Below, in pieces: positions 26,050-36,400 of a stretch of DNA of 43,419 bases (its first letter is position 1; each line of letters starts with the position of its first letter). Origin of the DNA: Lachnospiraceae bacterium (GTDB lineage Bacteria > Bacillota > Clostridia > Lachnospirales > Lachnospiraceae); assembly GCA_024695665.1 (NCBI GenBank), contig JAILHT010000149.1:1-43419 (forward strand), in the 5' to 3' direction. The notes beneath the pieces are model-generated. The model worked only from the letters and a program-made list of their open reading frames with translations, was not told where the DNA came from and did not search any database. The position numbers and the translations under genes were made by a program.

Positions 26050-28261
26050 ATATCACATATTTATTTTTGCCGTCTCCCTTTGCCTTGTAAAGCTTGTCAT
26101 CCGCCTCTTTGTACATAGTGCTGAAATTCTTTATTTTTCGGGTATTGTTGTTAATGACAACACCCATGGAAAGAGTACAGCGCACATCTCCCTTTTTAAA
26201 CTTATTCTTGAAATCGTCCATTATACGGTTCAGTATCTTTTCAACCTCATCCAAGTCTGTAATATTTCTTAAATAAAACATAAATTCATCCCCACCTATT
26301 CGACAAGGATAAAGTATCTCCTCCGAGTACCCCGAAAGAATCTTTGCATAATTTACAAGCACAATATCCCCCTGCTTGTGACCGGCCTTGTCATTTACCG
26401 ATTTGAAATTGTCCATATCCGAAAGCACGAGCGTTCCCTGTCTCATATCCTCTGTTTCGGCGGAAACCAGTCTCTCGAAATGTCTTCTGTTATAAAGACC
26501 TGTGAGTGCATCATGATTAGCCATTTTCTCCGCCTCATCCAACATAGCTTTATGCCTTGTCGCATCCAAAAACCATATTGTATGGCCTTGTATGTAGGAG
26601 TTGTGTTTTATCTCCTCCACTCTTATCTCATAGATTTTTCCGTCGTATTCGACCTCTCTCATACTGCCTTCAAGTATATTTCGGATTGTCTCATTATCCT
26701 CTATTTCCGAATCGACAAAAGAATCATCCCCGACAAGTTTTTTTGCTATGATATTTGAAAAAGTAACCGTCCGTCTGTCGTCAATTATTATAACCCCTTC
26801 CTCCGCTTTGGTCAGGGCGCTTTCGCTGACTATGGCAACAGAATCGAAGGTTCCGTATCTGTAAAAACATAATGTGAGAAATATGGCTGCTCCCACAACG
26901 CCTATCACCGGAACCTCATATCCTCCCGTAATACCTGTCATTGTTATCGCATACGGAATCCATGTAAAACTTACTGCCGCAAAAAGCATCAAAACTCTTC
27001 TTTTCTCTATCTCGGCTCCTCTTATAAAACTGTTGACCATAATGAAAAACATCTCGGCAATAACAAGTGTTATATAGATAACAGAAAAATAATAACCCGT
27101 AGCATGTGTATAATATGCCCTCATATGTCCGTCTCTTGCAACAAGTTCAATGTCACTATAGAAAAAGCCTGTCTGTTGATTTGTCGCTATTGAATAAACC
27201 AGGACGAATGCAACCAGTACATGTGCTATATATACAAACAGCGGAATTTTGATATGTCCGCATTCCGATGCTACAATCAGAAAAGCGACCAACATGAGCA
27301 GTTCTCCAAAATACTCAATCACGCATGCCATATTGAATGTTTCAAGAGTTGTGGCAAGAATCTCCATGATAAAGCCTACAATATAAAAGCTCTCAAGAAG
27401 CAAAAACATAACGACTGCTGTCTGCATAGTACTCGGTCTTACCTGAAGTACCCCTATAAGCATGGTAAAAACAATGAGCAAGCATACTACATGTATCCAG
27501 ACATAGATATCATAAGCAGATACCCCTCCTCCGACCAGTTGTCTCACCCCACTTAGCAGCAACAGATGCACAGGATAAAAGAAATAAAAGAAATACTTTC
27601 CCAGCAGTGGTTTTCCCTTTTCTCCATTGTAGCGGGACAAAAGCGGTATAGCCAAAACAAATCCCAGAAGATATGCTCTGTCATACCATGTCCAATCATA
27701 TTCAGTCAAACCGAATACAAGATTTAACTCGGCCAGTATTGCGGCTACCAAAAAAGTCAAAACGGCTAAAAAAGCAAAACGTTTTGCTTTCTCTTTAAAA
27801 GTCTTTCCGTAATAAAATGCCAGAGTAAAACACTCCGGTGCCAAAGGCCATCCGCCTAGAATCGCACTTACCGCAAACAGAAATACTACAAGTACAACCT
27901 TCATCCACTTTTTCATCATCTTGTGTTCCAAAACAGTCAATATTAGAATACTTAGAAGATAGTCAAATATTATATTTTGTCTGTACTCGTATTCATTGTT
28001 GAAAAAAAGATAGAATGGAACGATTGAAACAATCGCAAAAACGGCAAGTCTACCTATATACTTTCTGATACTGTGCGTTTTTTTGAAACCTTCCGCTATA
28101 AAAAAACACATTATAGGAATAGTAAGCCGACCTATAATATGCATTATCTGCCCCAGCGGAGACCAAAAATCCACAAATGTCCAGGCAAGGTGATCAACCA
28201 GCATAGCAACCACAGCTATAAGCTGAAGATTAGTTTTATTTAAAGATATTTTCTCCCTCAC
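26048..28261 (-). CDS. TraX-like / 7TM membrane protein with PAS and GGDEF domains (putative diguanylate cyclase)
   Basis: 737 residues from the GTG at 28261, which has a GGGGG ribosome binding site seven bases upstream. The longer frame to 28381 would begin inside the preceding terminator, so it is rejected. The N-terminal 225 residues resemble TraX membrane proteins (LQLIAVVAMLVDHLAW, IGRLTIPIMCFFIAEGFKKT). A second helical block (about 235-470) looks like the 7TM region of histidine kinases. A PAS-like segment (EEGVIIIDDRRTVTFSN) and a GGDEF domain follow, with DALTGLYNRRHFE and RIGGDEFMFYL near residue 656. The catalytic motif is intact, but the RxxD inhibitory site is not present. TraX is linked to pilin acetylation, so this fusion may couple a membrane acyl transfer or sensing step to c-di-GMP synthesis; that is speculative. 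Confidence 0.9.
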   Translation of the reverse strand: MREKISLNKTNLQLIAVVAMLVDHLAWTFVDFWSPLGQIMHIIGRLTIPIMCFFIAEGFKKTHSIRKYIGRLAVFAIVSIVPFYLFFNNEYEYRQNIIFDYLLSILILTVLEHKMMKKWMKVVLVVFLFAVSAILGGWPLAPECFTLAFYYGKTFKEKAKRFAFLAVLTFLVAAILAELNLVFGLTEYDWTWYDRAYLLGFVLAIPLLSRYNGEKGKPLLGKYFFYFFYPVHLLLLSGVRQLVGGGVSAYDIYVWIHVVCLLIVFTMLIGVLQVRPSTMQTAVVMFLLLESFYIVGFIMEILATTLETFNMACVIEYFGELLMLVAFLIVASECGHIKIPLFVYIAHVLVAFVLVYSIATNQQTGFFYSDIELVARDGHMRAYYTHATGYYFSVIYITLVIAEMFFIMVNSFIRGAEIEKRRVLMLFAAVSFTWIPYAITMTGITGGYEVPVIGVVGAAIFLTLCFYRYGTFDSVAIVSESALTKAEEGVIIIDDRRTVTFSNIIAKKLVGDDSFVDSEIEDNETIRNILEGSMREVEYDGKIYEIRVEEIKHNSYIQGHTIWFLDATRHKAMLDEAEKMANHDALTGLYNRRHFERLVSAETEDMRQGTLVLSDMDNFKSVNDKAGHKQGDIVLVNYAKILSGYSEEILYPCRIGGDEFMFYLRNITDLDEVEKILNRIMDDFKNKFKKGDVRCTLSMGVVINNNTRKIKNFSTMYKEADDKLYKAKGDGKNKYVI

Positions 28262-28301
28262 AACTTTTCCCCCAAAATACGTCATTCGACACGATATATA
28301 C

Positions 28302-28329
28302 ATTATACCCAACCTCAAAGTATGTTCAA
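28302..28329 (-). promoter_or_regulatory. Promoter of the TraX-GGDEF gene
   Basis: Minus strand TTGAAC (28329-28324), a 16-base spacer and a perfect TATAAT (28307-28302), directly after the terminator of the preceding unit. The predicted leader of about 35 bases leads to the GTG at 28261 and supports that start. Confidence 0.7.
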
Positions 28330-28330
28330 C

Positions 28331-28372
28331 AAAAAAAGCCCGCTTACCTGCTAATAGCAGATAAAACGGGCC
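28331..28372 (-). terminator. Terminator after the DUF2225 gene
   Basis: Minus strand GCCCG (28371-28367) and CGGGC (28342-28338) close a longer imperfect stem that includes TCTGC/GCAGG, followed by seven T (28337-28331). It ends the glnS-DUF2225 transcript. Confidence 0.9.
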
Positions 28373-28399
28373 AAATGCCAAATTGACAAATATTATGTT

Positions 28400-29293
28400 T
28401 TATATTTTGGATTTTTTTGCCTCATTAACTTCCGCCAAAAGTTTGTCTTTAACATCTAGCGCTCTGTCTTTAAGTCTCTTGTCGGAAGACTTAGAAGTTA
28501 TAACATCACTCAAAAACCTGGCAGCATGTGTGTAATCTTTGAGTTCAAGGCCAAGGCATGCAAGAAGATATTCAAGAGTATTCTGATCCATTCCACATAT
28601 CGGGAATGGCTCTTGAACCATTGCCTGCTGAAGTCCTTCATATGCCTCTTTTGAAAACTCAAGCATTTCACTTTTCATATTATCAAGCTCAATGAAATCG
28701 GTTTCACCATCATTTTTTTTCTGCTCAATATAATCTCTGTAAAGCCATCTTGCTTTCAAACACGCATACGCTCTTTCACTTGTCTTTCCTCTTTTTACAA
28801 CCGCATTGTAAAGAGCAAGTTTAGTTCTCATGATTGCGGTTGCATAATCATAAGTCTCCGGAAGGACATCATCCTGCATCCTAAAATCTTTTGAAATATT
28901 TTCCTTTACCAGCATAATCTGGCCTTTTGTAAGGCCGGAAAAATAGCGTGAAAGTGCTGTATAACCGCAGTAAGGACAAGAAACCACATCATATTTCAAG
29001 GTGTCAATATGCATAAATCTCGGTCTTAAATCATAATCAGGCTCTTTTCTTCTGAGCTTTGCATCTCTTACTACAAGTGTCTTAAATTTCTTCTGGCATA
29101 CCGGACAACCGATCTCCTTCTGAAGAAGATAATCCTTTTCTTCCTTGAATACCTGCTTATTCTTTTCTCTCTCTTTAGCAGCTTTTTCTTCTAGTTCCTT
29201 GCGTTTCTTCATCTCGGAATCGTCATTCTTGAAAATATCCTTTTTTTCTTCTGTTTTAACTCCGAAAAGCTCAAGTCCTGAAAAAATACTCAT
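28400..29293 (-). CDS. DUF2225 family protein with zinc-ribbon cysteines
   Basis: 297 residues from MSIFSGLELFG. The first 50 residues form a charged helix rich in Lys and Glu, probably a coiled coil. GCPVCQKKFKT and SCPYCGYTALSRYF supply two CxxC knuckles. The rest is helical and repeat-like (YACLKARWLYRDYI, LLACLGLELKDYTHAARFLSDVI), resembling TPR packing. DUF2225 proteins are widespread in clostridia, and no function is established. The gene lies 31 bases after glnS and before a strong terminator. Confidence 0.85.
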   Translation of the reverse strand: MSIFSGLELFGVKTEEKKDIFKNDDSEMKKRKELEEKAAKEREKNKQVFKEEKDYLLQKEIGCPVCQKKFKTLVVRDAKLRRKEPDYDLRPRFMHIDTLKYDVVSCPYCGYTALSRYFSGLTKGQIMLVKENISKDFRMQDDVLPETYDYATAIMRTKLALYNAVVKRGKTSERAYACLKARWLYRDYIEQKKNDGETDFIELDNMKSEMLEFSKEAYEGLQQAMVQEPFPICGMDQNTLEYLLACLGLELKDYTHAARFLSDVITSKSSDKRLKDRALDVKDKLLAEVNEAKKSKI

Positions 29294-29324
29294 CCTTATT
29301 AACATCCCCTATATCTGATAAAAC

Positions 29325-31010
29325 TTATTTATTGGTAGGTAATTTGTATGAACTCTTTAAAGAGACAATTCTGTTGAAAACAAGGTGATTGTCCGTTGTG
29401 TCCTTAGGATCCACCGCAAAAAATCCCTGTCTTACAAACTGAAAACTATCATATGGTTTTGCCTTTAATATCTCAGGCTCAATCACACAATCGGTAAGAA
29501 CCGTCTTTGAATTCGGGTTTAAATTGAGCGAACCATCTTCATTGTAAACCCCAAGTTCCTCATTTACAATATTCTCATAAAGTCTGACTGTAGCTTTTAC
29601 AGCATACGGAGCCGGTACCCAGTGGATAGTTCCTTTTACTTTTCTTCCGTCAGGTGAGTTTCCACCCTTTGTCTCAGGGTCATAGGTACAATGAATAACG
29701 GTTACCTCTCCGTTCTCATCCTCCTCAAAACTCGTACATGTGACATAATATGCCTGCATAAGACGAACTTCATTTCCCGGATAAAGTCTGAAATATTTCT
29801 TCGGTGGCTCCTTCATGAAATCGTCTCTGTCGATATAAATCTCTTTTGTAAATTTTATGGTGTGAGTTCCGAGCTCATCATTTTCCATATTGTTTACAAC
29901 AACGAGTTCTTCCTCTTTATCCTCCGGGAAGTTGTCGATTACAACCTTAACCGGATTGAGGCAAGCCATGATTCTGCTTCTCTTGAGTTTTAAATCCTCT
30001 CTTATGCAATATTCAAGCATCGCATAATCAACAGAACTGTTTCCCTTTGAAATTCCACAGAGTTCAACAAACTTTCTGAGCGATTCCGGTGTGAAACCTC
30101 TTCTTCTTAATGCAGCTATCGAAACAAGTCTCGGATCATCCCATCCGTCAACGATTCCTTCCTCAACGAGTTTCTTGATATATCTCTTGCCTGTGACAAC
30201 ATTTGTGAGATAGAGCTTTGCAAACTCTATCTGCTTAGGCGTATCCTCGGCAGTCTTCTTGAATCCAGCCTCGATCAATACCCAGTCGTACAAAGGTCTG
30301 TGGTCTTCGAATTCCAGGGTACAGATAGAATGTGTGATTCCCTCGATTGCATCCTCGATTGGATGTGCAAAATCGTACATTGGATAGATACACCATTTAT
30401 CTCCTGTATTCTGGTGAGTGAGATGGGCTATTCTGTAAATAACCGGATCTCTCATATTTATATTAGGCGAAGCCATATCTATTCTTGCCCTGAGGACCTT
30501 GCTTCCGTCCTCATACTTTCCCTCTTTCATCTCCTCAAAGAGCTTTAAGTTCTCCTCAACGGTTCTCTTTGAATATGGGTCGTCTTTTCCCGGCTCGGTG
30601 AGTGTTCCCCTGAACTCCCTTATCTCATCGGCGCTCATATCAGAAACATATGCTTTTCCTCTCTCGATAAGTCTCACAGCCGCCTTGTACATATCATCAA
30701 AATAGTTTGAAGCAAAAAAAAGTCTGTCTTCCCAGTTTGCTCCAAGCCATTTCACATCCGCTTCAATAGACTCGACAAATTCAGACTTCTCCTTTGTCGG
30801 GTTTGTATCATCAAATCTAAGATTAAACTTACCGCCGTACTCCTCGGCAAGTCCCGAATTCAAAATAATGGACTTTGCATGACCGATATGCAAGTATCCG
30901 TTTGGCTCCGGAGGGAATCTGGTTTTGATCGTAGTCACACGTCCCTCTTTTATGTCATTTTCGATAATGGTCTCGATAAAATTCTTGGATTCTCTCTCTC
31001 CTGTTTCCAT
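29325..31010 (-). CDS. glnS: Glutaminyl-tRNA synthetase
   Basis: 561 residues, class I synthetase. [18 protein letters not shown] contains the HIGH motif near residue 38. [20 protein letters not shown] and [22 protein letters not shown] are GlnRS signatures that follow the catalytic domain. The region equivalent to E. coli VMSKRKL reads [10 protein letters not shown], so the KMSKS loop departs from consensus. The C-terminal anticodon-binding beta barrels are present. Most Firmicutes charge tRNA-Gln indirectly with GatCAB; some clostridia have acquired GlnRS, as here. It has a good ribosome binding site (GGAGGAGAGG) and a promoter inside the end of the upstream gene. Confidence 0.95.
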   Translation of the reverse strand: METGERESKNFIETIIENDIKEGRVTTIKTRFPPEPNGYLHIGHAKSIILNSGLAEEYGGKFNLRFDDTNPTKEKSEFVESIEADVKWLGANWEDRLFFASNYFDDMYKAAVRLIERGKAYVSDMSADEIREFRGTLTEPGKDDPYSKRTVEENLKLFEEMKEGKYEDGSKVLRARIDMASPNINMRDPVIYRIAHLTHQNTGDKWCIYPMYDFAHPIEDAIEGITHSICTLEFEDHRPLYDWVLIEAGFKKTAEDTPKQIEFAKLYLTNVVTGKRYIKKLVEEGIVDGWDDPRLVSIAALRRRGFTPESLRKFVELCGISKGNSSVDYAMLEYCIREDLKLKRSRIMACLNPVKVVIDNFPEDKEEELVVVNNMENDELGTHTIKFTKEIYIDRDDFMKEPPKKYFRLYPGNEVRLMQAYYVTCTSFEEDENGEVTVIHCTYDPETKGGNSPDGRKVKGTIHWVPAPYAVKATVRLYENIVNEELGVYNEDGSLNLNPNSKTVLTDCVIEPEILKAKPYDSFQFVRQGFFAVDPKDTTDNHLVFNRIVSLKSSYKLPTNK

Positions 31011-31103
31011 ATTTTATCCTCTCCTCCAAATTGATACTTATTTTTATAGCGGACATAACAATCCACTTTACTTTTTTGCCAATAAACGCAATAGCATTTA
31101 TAA

Positions 31104-31133
31104 ATTATACATAGTAGGTACTTATAAAAGCAA
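31104..31133 (-). promoter_or_regulatory. glnS promoter overlapping the end of the glycosyltransferase gene
   Basis: Minus strand TTGCTT (31133-31128), an 18-base spacer and a perfect TATAAT (31109-31104). The leader of about 90 bases shows no T-box (no AGGGTGGNACCGCG). Confidence 0.6.
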
Positions 31134-32273
31134 GTCTAAAAATTTAATCATTCTTTGCTCCCAAGTATCATATTTTTTGTGATATTTTTTTGCTTCCTCA
31201 CCAATCATATGCATTCTGTGTGCATTTTCATACACTTCTGCGACTTTCTCCGTAAAATCAAACACATCTCCGCGGTCGTAAGTGACAATATTCTGGCCGA
31301 TATCGAACTCTTTTTCGACCTCGTCGTTGTGATCGGTGACAACAGCACAACCGGCTGACATTGCAGAATATACTCTGTCATGAACACCACCGTGAAATTC
31401 GGGTGAAAGATTTACAAGCATCTTTGAGTTTGCCATAACTGTATAGGACACGTTGAATCCAACGTCTCCCACATAGTTAATCCTCTTTGAAGGAATTGCT
31501 TTCAGTGTATTCTCCCATCCGTTTCCAACCAGAGTGACAGGGAGATCCTCCTTTATAAGCGACGTCACAAATTTCTCTCTTCGTCTGTATCTGGCAAGCT
31601 TATCTGCCATGCAGATATTGTTCATAAAAAGCGGAAAGTCTTTGTTAGAAACATCGAGTCCCTCATTTTTTATGTATGCTTTTACGACATCTTCCTGCGT
31701 TGTATAAGGATTTTCCATCATAAGCTCACAGATGTCTTTCATATATGTCTGATACTCTTTTGGAAATTTCATAATATCATTATATATAAGATTCTCATCC
31801 GTCATTGTGGCCATAACAAGGATCTCATACTTGCGCTTTGAAAAATCCGTCTCGTTTAATGGTGCCTCCCCTGTCAACGGCAGATAGACACATTTTTTTA
31901 TATCAGGATAATTGTCCTTTATATATTTTACATGGCAAGTGTCTACACAAAGAACATTGTTATTCTTTATCTTTCTTGTGATTCCCGGATGATGGTACAT
32001 CGGATGGTCCACAACATAGTTAAAGAACGGCGCGTCGAATCCGTCCAGATACGGACTTCCGTCGTCGTTCTCCATCCTCGGAAGAAGGGAATTGAAATCT
32101 ATCAAAGCTTTGTATTTTCCGTAGGGAATCTCCGAAAGCTCCTTCTCCCAATCATTGTCCAATTCTATAATGCGAGTCTCCTCACCGAGCGCATTCAATG
32201 CCTCGCTCATCTTTTTTATGAATACAAGATTTGACTCGTAACACAAAATTCTCGATGAAAAAAGTAAGATCAT
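31122..32273 (-). CDS. CgeB/DUF3880-type glycosyltransferase
   Basis: 383 residues. The N-terminal half begins MILLFSSRILCYESNLVF and holds DAPFFNYVVDHPMYHH, as in DUF3880-type GT-B proteins. The C-terminal half has INYVGDVGFNVSYTVMANSKM and LVNLSPEFHGGVHDRVYSAM, ending in SAGCAVVTDHNDEVE, the pattern of the GT-B nucleotide-sugar site (E/D substrate loop and GCAVVT). It probably transfers a sugar to a surface polymer or protein; donor and acceptor are unknown. The ATG lies one base after the stop of the upstream rhomboid-like gene, so the pair is translationally coupled. Confidence 0.82.
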   Translation of the reverse strand: MILLFSSRILCYESNLVFIKKMSEALNALGEETRIIELDNDWEKELSEIPYGKYKALIDFNSLLPRMENDDGSPYLDGFDAPFFNYVVDHPMYHHPGITRKIKNNNVLCVDTCHVKYIKDNYPDIKKCVYLPLTGEAPLNETDFSKRKYEILVMATMTDENLIYNDIMKFPKEYQTYMKDICELMMENPYTTQEDVVKAYIKNEGLDVSNKDFPLFMNNICMADKLARYRRREKFVTSLIKEDLPVTLVGNGWENTLKAIPSKRINYVGDVGFNVSYTVMANSKMLVNLSPEFHGGVHDRVYSAMSAGCAVVTDHNDEVEKEFDIGQNIVTYDRGDVFDFTEKVAEVYENAHRMHMIGEEAKKYHKKYDTWEQRMIKFLDLLL

Positions 32274-32274
32274 A

Positions 32275-33165
32275 TCAGTCTCTCTTTATATGCTGATGGG
32301 TGTATAAATGATCCGAACAGTACTCATAGTTTCCCTCGCATTTTGAACAAAATCTGAATTCAAGTGTAGGATCGTCAAGCTCAGTTCTTCCGCAGATCGC
32401 ACACTTATGCTTTGTAATCACGCCTTTTGCTCCACCGGGGAATTTCACGACCTTAGGTCCTTTTGGATTCTGTCTGTATCCGGAATTTACGCCTCGTCTG
32501 TAATCTCTTTTTCGCTTTATCTCCTTAGGATTTATCCTTCTTAAATCCCTTGTTGAGAAGAAGAAGATAATGAAGTTCAAAAGGGACATGACAATAGTAA
32601 CCCTTCCTGTCGTGTTTGAATTTATAAAATCATATATAACCATTATTCCATAGAGGATTGCCATATACTTCATCTTTATCGGAATTATAAAATAAAGCAT
32701 GACTTCCATATTCGGAAAACAAGTCGCAAATGCAAGAAAAATTGCCAGGTTTATATAATACGTACTTATGCCTGTTCCGGTTGATATATATCTACCCTGA
32801 AGAGCAAAATACCCGTAGAGCAAGAATGCTCCGATAATAGTGAATAATATTCCACCCCAAATATAGAGATTGAATCTGAACACGCCCCAGGTTCTCTCAA
32901 GTGCCTGGCCGAGCTGATAATACAAAAACATCATGATAAGCATAAAGAACAGACTTGTGCTGTGAGGTATCATAATCCAGGTTATGAGTCTCCATATCTG
33001 GAAGTTTTTGATTATATAATAAGGCTCAAGGGTCATATAAAGGAGCGCCATAGGGCTTATAAGATTAATCACATATCCCAAAAGCTGTGCACCTATGATA
33101 TATATAATGAGATTCGGCACTGCAAATCTTCCGAGCTTTCTCTCCAGATTATTTATAAAATTCAT
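32275..33165 (-). CDS. Rhomboid-like membrane protein with C-terminal zinc finger, no visible catalytic dyad
   Basis: 296 residues from the ATG at 33165 (MNFINNLERKLGRFAVPN), which follows AGAGGA by eight bases. At least five to six membrane helices lie between about 15 and 220. The first long loop ends in NFQIWRLITWIMIPHS, as in rhomboids and derlins. The usual GxSG serine site and the TM6 histidine are not seen; a GIST triplet occurs in GTGISTYYINL, but without a partner His, so it looks like a pseudoprotease. The cytoplasmic C-terminus is basic and then has a treble-clef-like CAICGRTELDDP ... FCSKCEGNYEYC cluster (two CxxC pairs). It is coupled to the glycosyltransferase gene. Confidence 0.78.
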   Translation of the reverse strand: MNFINNLERKLGRFAVPNLIIYIIGAQLLGYVINLISPMALLYMTLEPYYIIKNFQIWRLITWIMIPHSTSLFFMLIMMFLYYQLGQALERTWGVFRFNLYIWGGILFTIIGAFLLYGYFALQGRYISTGTGISTYYINLAIFLAFATCFPNMEVMLYFIIPIKMKYMAILYGIMVIYDFINSNTTGRVTIVMSLLNFIIFFFSTRDLRRINPKEIKRKRDYRRGVNSGYRQNPKGPKVVKFPGGAKGVITKHKCAICGRTELDDPTLEFRFCSKCEGNYEYCSDHLYTHQHIKRD

Positions 33166-33265
33166 TGATTTTGTCCTCTTTTCAAATATATGTTTAGATA
33201 CAATGTACATTAAAAACAGCGCAGAATTTCATGCGCCTTGTACAATATGTCGAAACTTAAGTGTA

Positions 33266-33295
33266 ATTATAGATTTCAAAAATACATTTTGTCAA
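33266..33295 (-). promoter_or_regulatory. Promoter of the rhomboid-like/glycosyltransferase pair
   Basis: Minus strand, perfect TTGACA (33295-33290), an 18-base spacer and perfect TATAAT (33271-33266). A small hairpin in the leader (GCGCA/TGCGC, 33236-33219) followed by TGTTTTT could be a weak attenuator. Positions 33166-33478 form the longest gene-free stretch in the window; besides this hairpin and the two divergent promoters I see nothing further in it. Confidence 0.75.
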
Positions 33296-33346
33296 CAAAC
33301 CCACTGTTTCCTAATTCTTAATAATCTATAAAGTCGTCTCATTCAT

Positions 33347-33375
33347 TTGTTTTTTGCAAAATTCTGTACTATAAT
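33347..33375 (+). promoter_or_regulatory. Promoter of the tandem-activase gene
   Basis: TTGTTT (33347-33352), a 17-base spacer and a perfect TATAAT (33370-33375). The leader of about 95 bases ends in GGAAGG before the ATG at 33479. Confidence 0.65.
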
Positions 33376-33478
33376 AATCGACGTTTGTAACATAGCTACA
33401 TATTAAATGTATTTTATTTAATTTTTTCATTATTATATGGGCTCAACATACTATAGATTTCATTTGGAAGGTGTATAA

Positions 33479-36400
33479 ATGGAAAATTTAAACAACGTAA
33501 AGCTAGGAATAGATATTGGATCTACTACGGTTAAAGTTGCTCTTTTGGATGACGATAACCAAATATTATTCTCAGATTACGAAAGACACTTCGCCAATAT
33601 CCGTGAGACATTGCAGTCTCTCGTAAAAAAGGCAAAGGAAGTCACCGGAAATTTGAAAATTCATCCGGTGATCACAGGATCCGGCGGACTTGCTCTCGCC
33701 AAACATCTTGAGATTCCTTTCGTTCAGGAAGTTGTCGCAGTATCAACCTCCCTCTCTGTGCTTGCGCCAAAGACAGACGTGGCAATAGAGCTTGGTGGTG
33801 AGGATGCAAAAATCATATATTTCGAAAACGGTAATGTGGAGCAGAGAATGAACGGAATCTGCGCCGGCGGTACCGGTTCTTTTATCGACCAGATGGCATC
33901 TCTCATCCAGACAGATGCATCCGGTCTTAACGAGTATGCCAAAAATTATAAGGCACTTTATCCTATAGCAGCCCGCTGCGGTGTGTTCGCAAAAACCGAC
34001 ATTCAGCCACTTATAAATGAGGGAGCTACAAGAGAAGATCTCTCCGCTTCCATTTTCCAGGCTGTCGTAAACCAGACTATTAGCGGTCTTGCCTGCGGTA
34101 AGCCTATCAGAGGACATGTTGCTTTTCTCGGAGGTCCTCTCCATTTCCTCTCCGAACTTAAGGAAGCTTTTATCAGAACCTTAAAACTCGACGAGGAGCA
34201 TACTATCGCACCGGAAAACTCACATCTTTTTGCTGCGATCGGATCCGGACTCAATTACAAAGAGGATTCATTCACAACCTTTGATGATCTCATAGAAAAA
34301 CTTTCCGGAGATCTCAAGCTCGAATTCGAAGTAGCAAGACTTGAGCCGCTTTTTGAGAATGAGAAAGATTATGATGAATTCACCGAAAGACATGCCGGAA
34401 AGAATATAGCAAGAGCATCCCTTAAGGACTATCACGGAAACTGTTATCTCGGTATCGATGCCGGATCTACAACAACAAAGATAGCTCTTATATCAGAGGA
34501 TGGAAAACTCCTCTACTCTTTCTACAGCAACAACAACGGAAGTCCTCTGACTACCGCTATGGGTGCCTTGAAAGAGATATACAGAGATATGCCAAAAGAC
34601 TGTAATATTGTTCACTCATGTTCTACCGGTTACGGTGAAGCCCTGCTCAAATCAGCACTCATGCTCGACGAGGGTGAAGTTGAGACTGTTGCTCACTACT
34701 ATGCCGCAGCCTTCTTCAATCCAAAGGTAGACTGTATCCTTGACATCGGTGGACAGGATATGAAGTGCATAAAGATAAGAAACAACACTATCGACTCAGT
34801 TCAGCTTAATGAGGCTTGTTCTTCCGGATGCGGTTCATTTATTGAGACTTTTGCAAAATCACTTAACTACTCTGTTCAGGATTTCGCCAAGGAGGCTCTC
34901 TTTGCGAAACATCCTATAGACCTCGGAACACGATGCACGGTATTTATGAATTCAAAAGTTAAGCAGGCTCAGAAAGAGGGAGCTTCCGTTGCTGATATCT
35001 CCGCAGGACTTGCTTACTCTGTAATAAAAAATGCCTTCTTTAAGGTCATAAAACTCTCCGATGCTTCAGACCTCGGAGAAAATATAGTTGTTCAGGGTGG
35101 AACTTTCTACAATGATGCTGTACTCAGAAGTCTTGAGAAGATAGCGGGTGTCGATGTAATTAGACCTGACATTGCAGGTATCATGGGAGCCTTCGGTGCC
35201 GCACTCATCGCCAAGGAACGCTATGAGGACAATCCTACAACAACAACTTTAGGCATCGACGAGATAAACGAGCTCACCTTCGAGACAAAACTTACAAGAT
35301 GTCAGGGTTGTAACAACCACTGTCTCCTCACCATAAACAAATTCTCAAACAACCGTTCATTTATCACAGGTAACCGTTGTGAGAAAGGACTTGGCAAGGA
35401 GAAGAACAAAGAGAACATTCCAAACATGTTCGATTACAAACTTAAGAGACTCTTTGGCTACAAACCACTCTCAGTGGAGGAGGCAAAAAGAGGAACCGTC
35501 GGAATCCCAAGAGTACTCAATTTTTATGAGAACTATCCTTTCTGGGCTACATTTTTCAAGGAGCTCGGATTCAGGGTAATTCTCTCACCGTACTCAAACA
35601 GAAACATATATGAACTCGGAATCGAAAGCATACCAAGTGAATCCGAGTGCTATCCGGCAAAACTTGCTCACGGCCATGTAGCATGGCTCATAAAGCAGAA
35701 CCCTGATTTCATTTTCTACCCTTGTATTCCTTATGAGCGTGTGGAATTTGAAGATGCAACAAATCATTACAACTGTCCTATAGTAACCTCATACGCCGAG
35801 AACATCAAAAACAACGTGGATGAGATTACAACAGGAAAGATGCGTTTTTACAATCCGTTTATGTCCTTCAAATCGACTGATACGATTCTACTCTCGCTGA
35901 AGAAGGTATTTTGCACGGATGAGTTTGACATACCAGAAAACGAGCTCAAAACAGCAATAGACGCAGCCTGGGACGAGCTTGAAAACACAAGAAACGACGT
36001 AAAGAAAAAAGGTGAAGAGGTCCTTAGATACCTCGAGGAAAACCATAAGAGAGGTATTGTTCTCGCCGGTCGTCCTTACCACCTTGACCCTGAGATCAAC
36101 CACGGTATTCCGGAGCTTATCAACTCCTATGGAATGGCAGTACTCACGGAGGATTCTATCTCACATCTCTCGGATGTGGACAGACCTCTTATCGTTCTCG
36201 ACCAGTGGATGTACCACTCAAGACTTTACACTGCGGCAAACTTTGTAAAGAAGCGCAACGATCTCGATATGATACAGCTCAACTCTTTCGGATGCGGTGT
36301 CGACGCTGTCACAACTGACAATGTAAATGACATCTTGAGCAATTCCGGAAAGATATATACCTGTCTCAAAATAGATGAAGTAAACAGCCTCGGAGCTGCA

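Noticed and set aside
28262-28381. N-terminal extension of the TraX-GGDEF protein to the start at 28381
   Set aside because: This stretch contains the terminator of the upstream unit and the gene's own promoter, so it cannot be translated from the gene's own transcript.
31011-31103. T-box riboswitch in the glnS leader
   Set aside because: No T-box sequence (AGGGTGGNACCGCG) or specifier stem is seen in the roughly 90-base leader.
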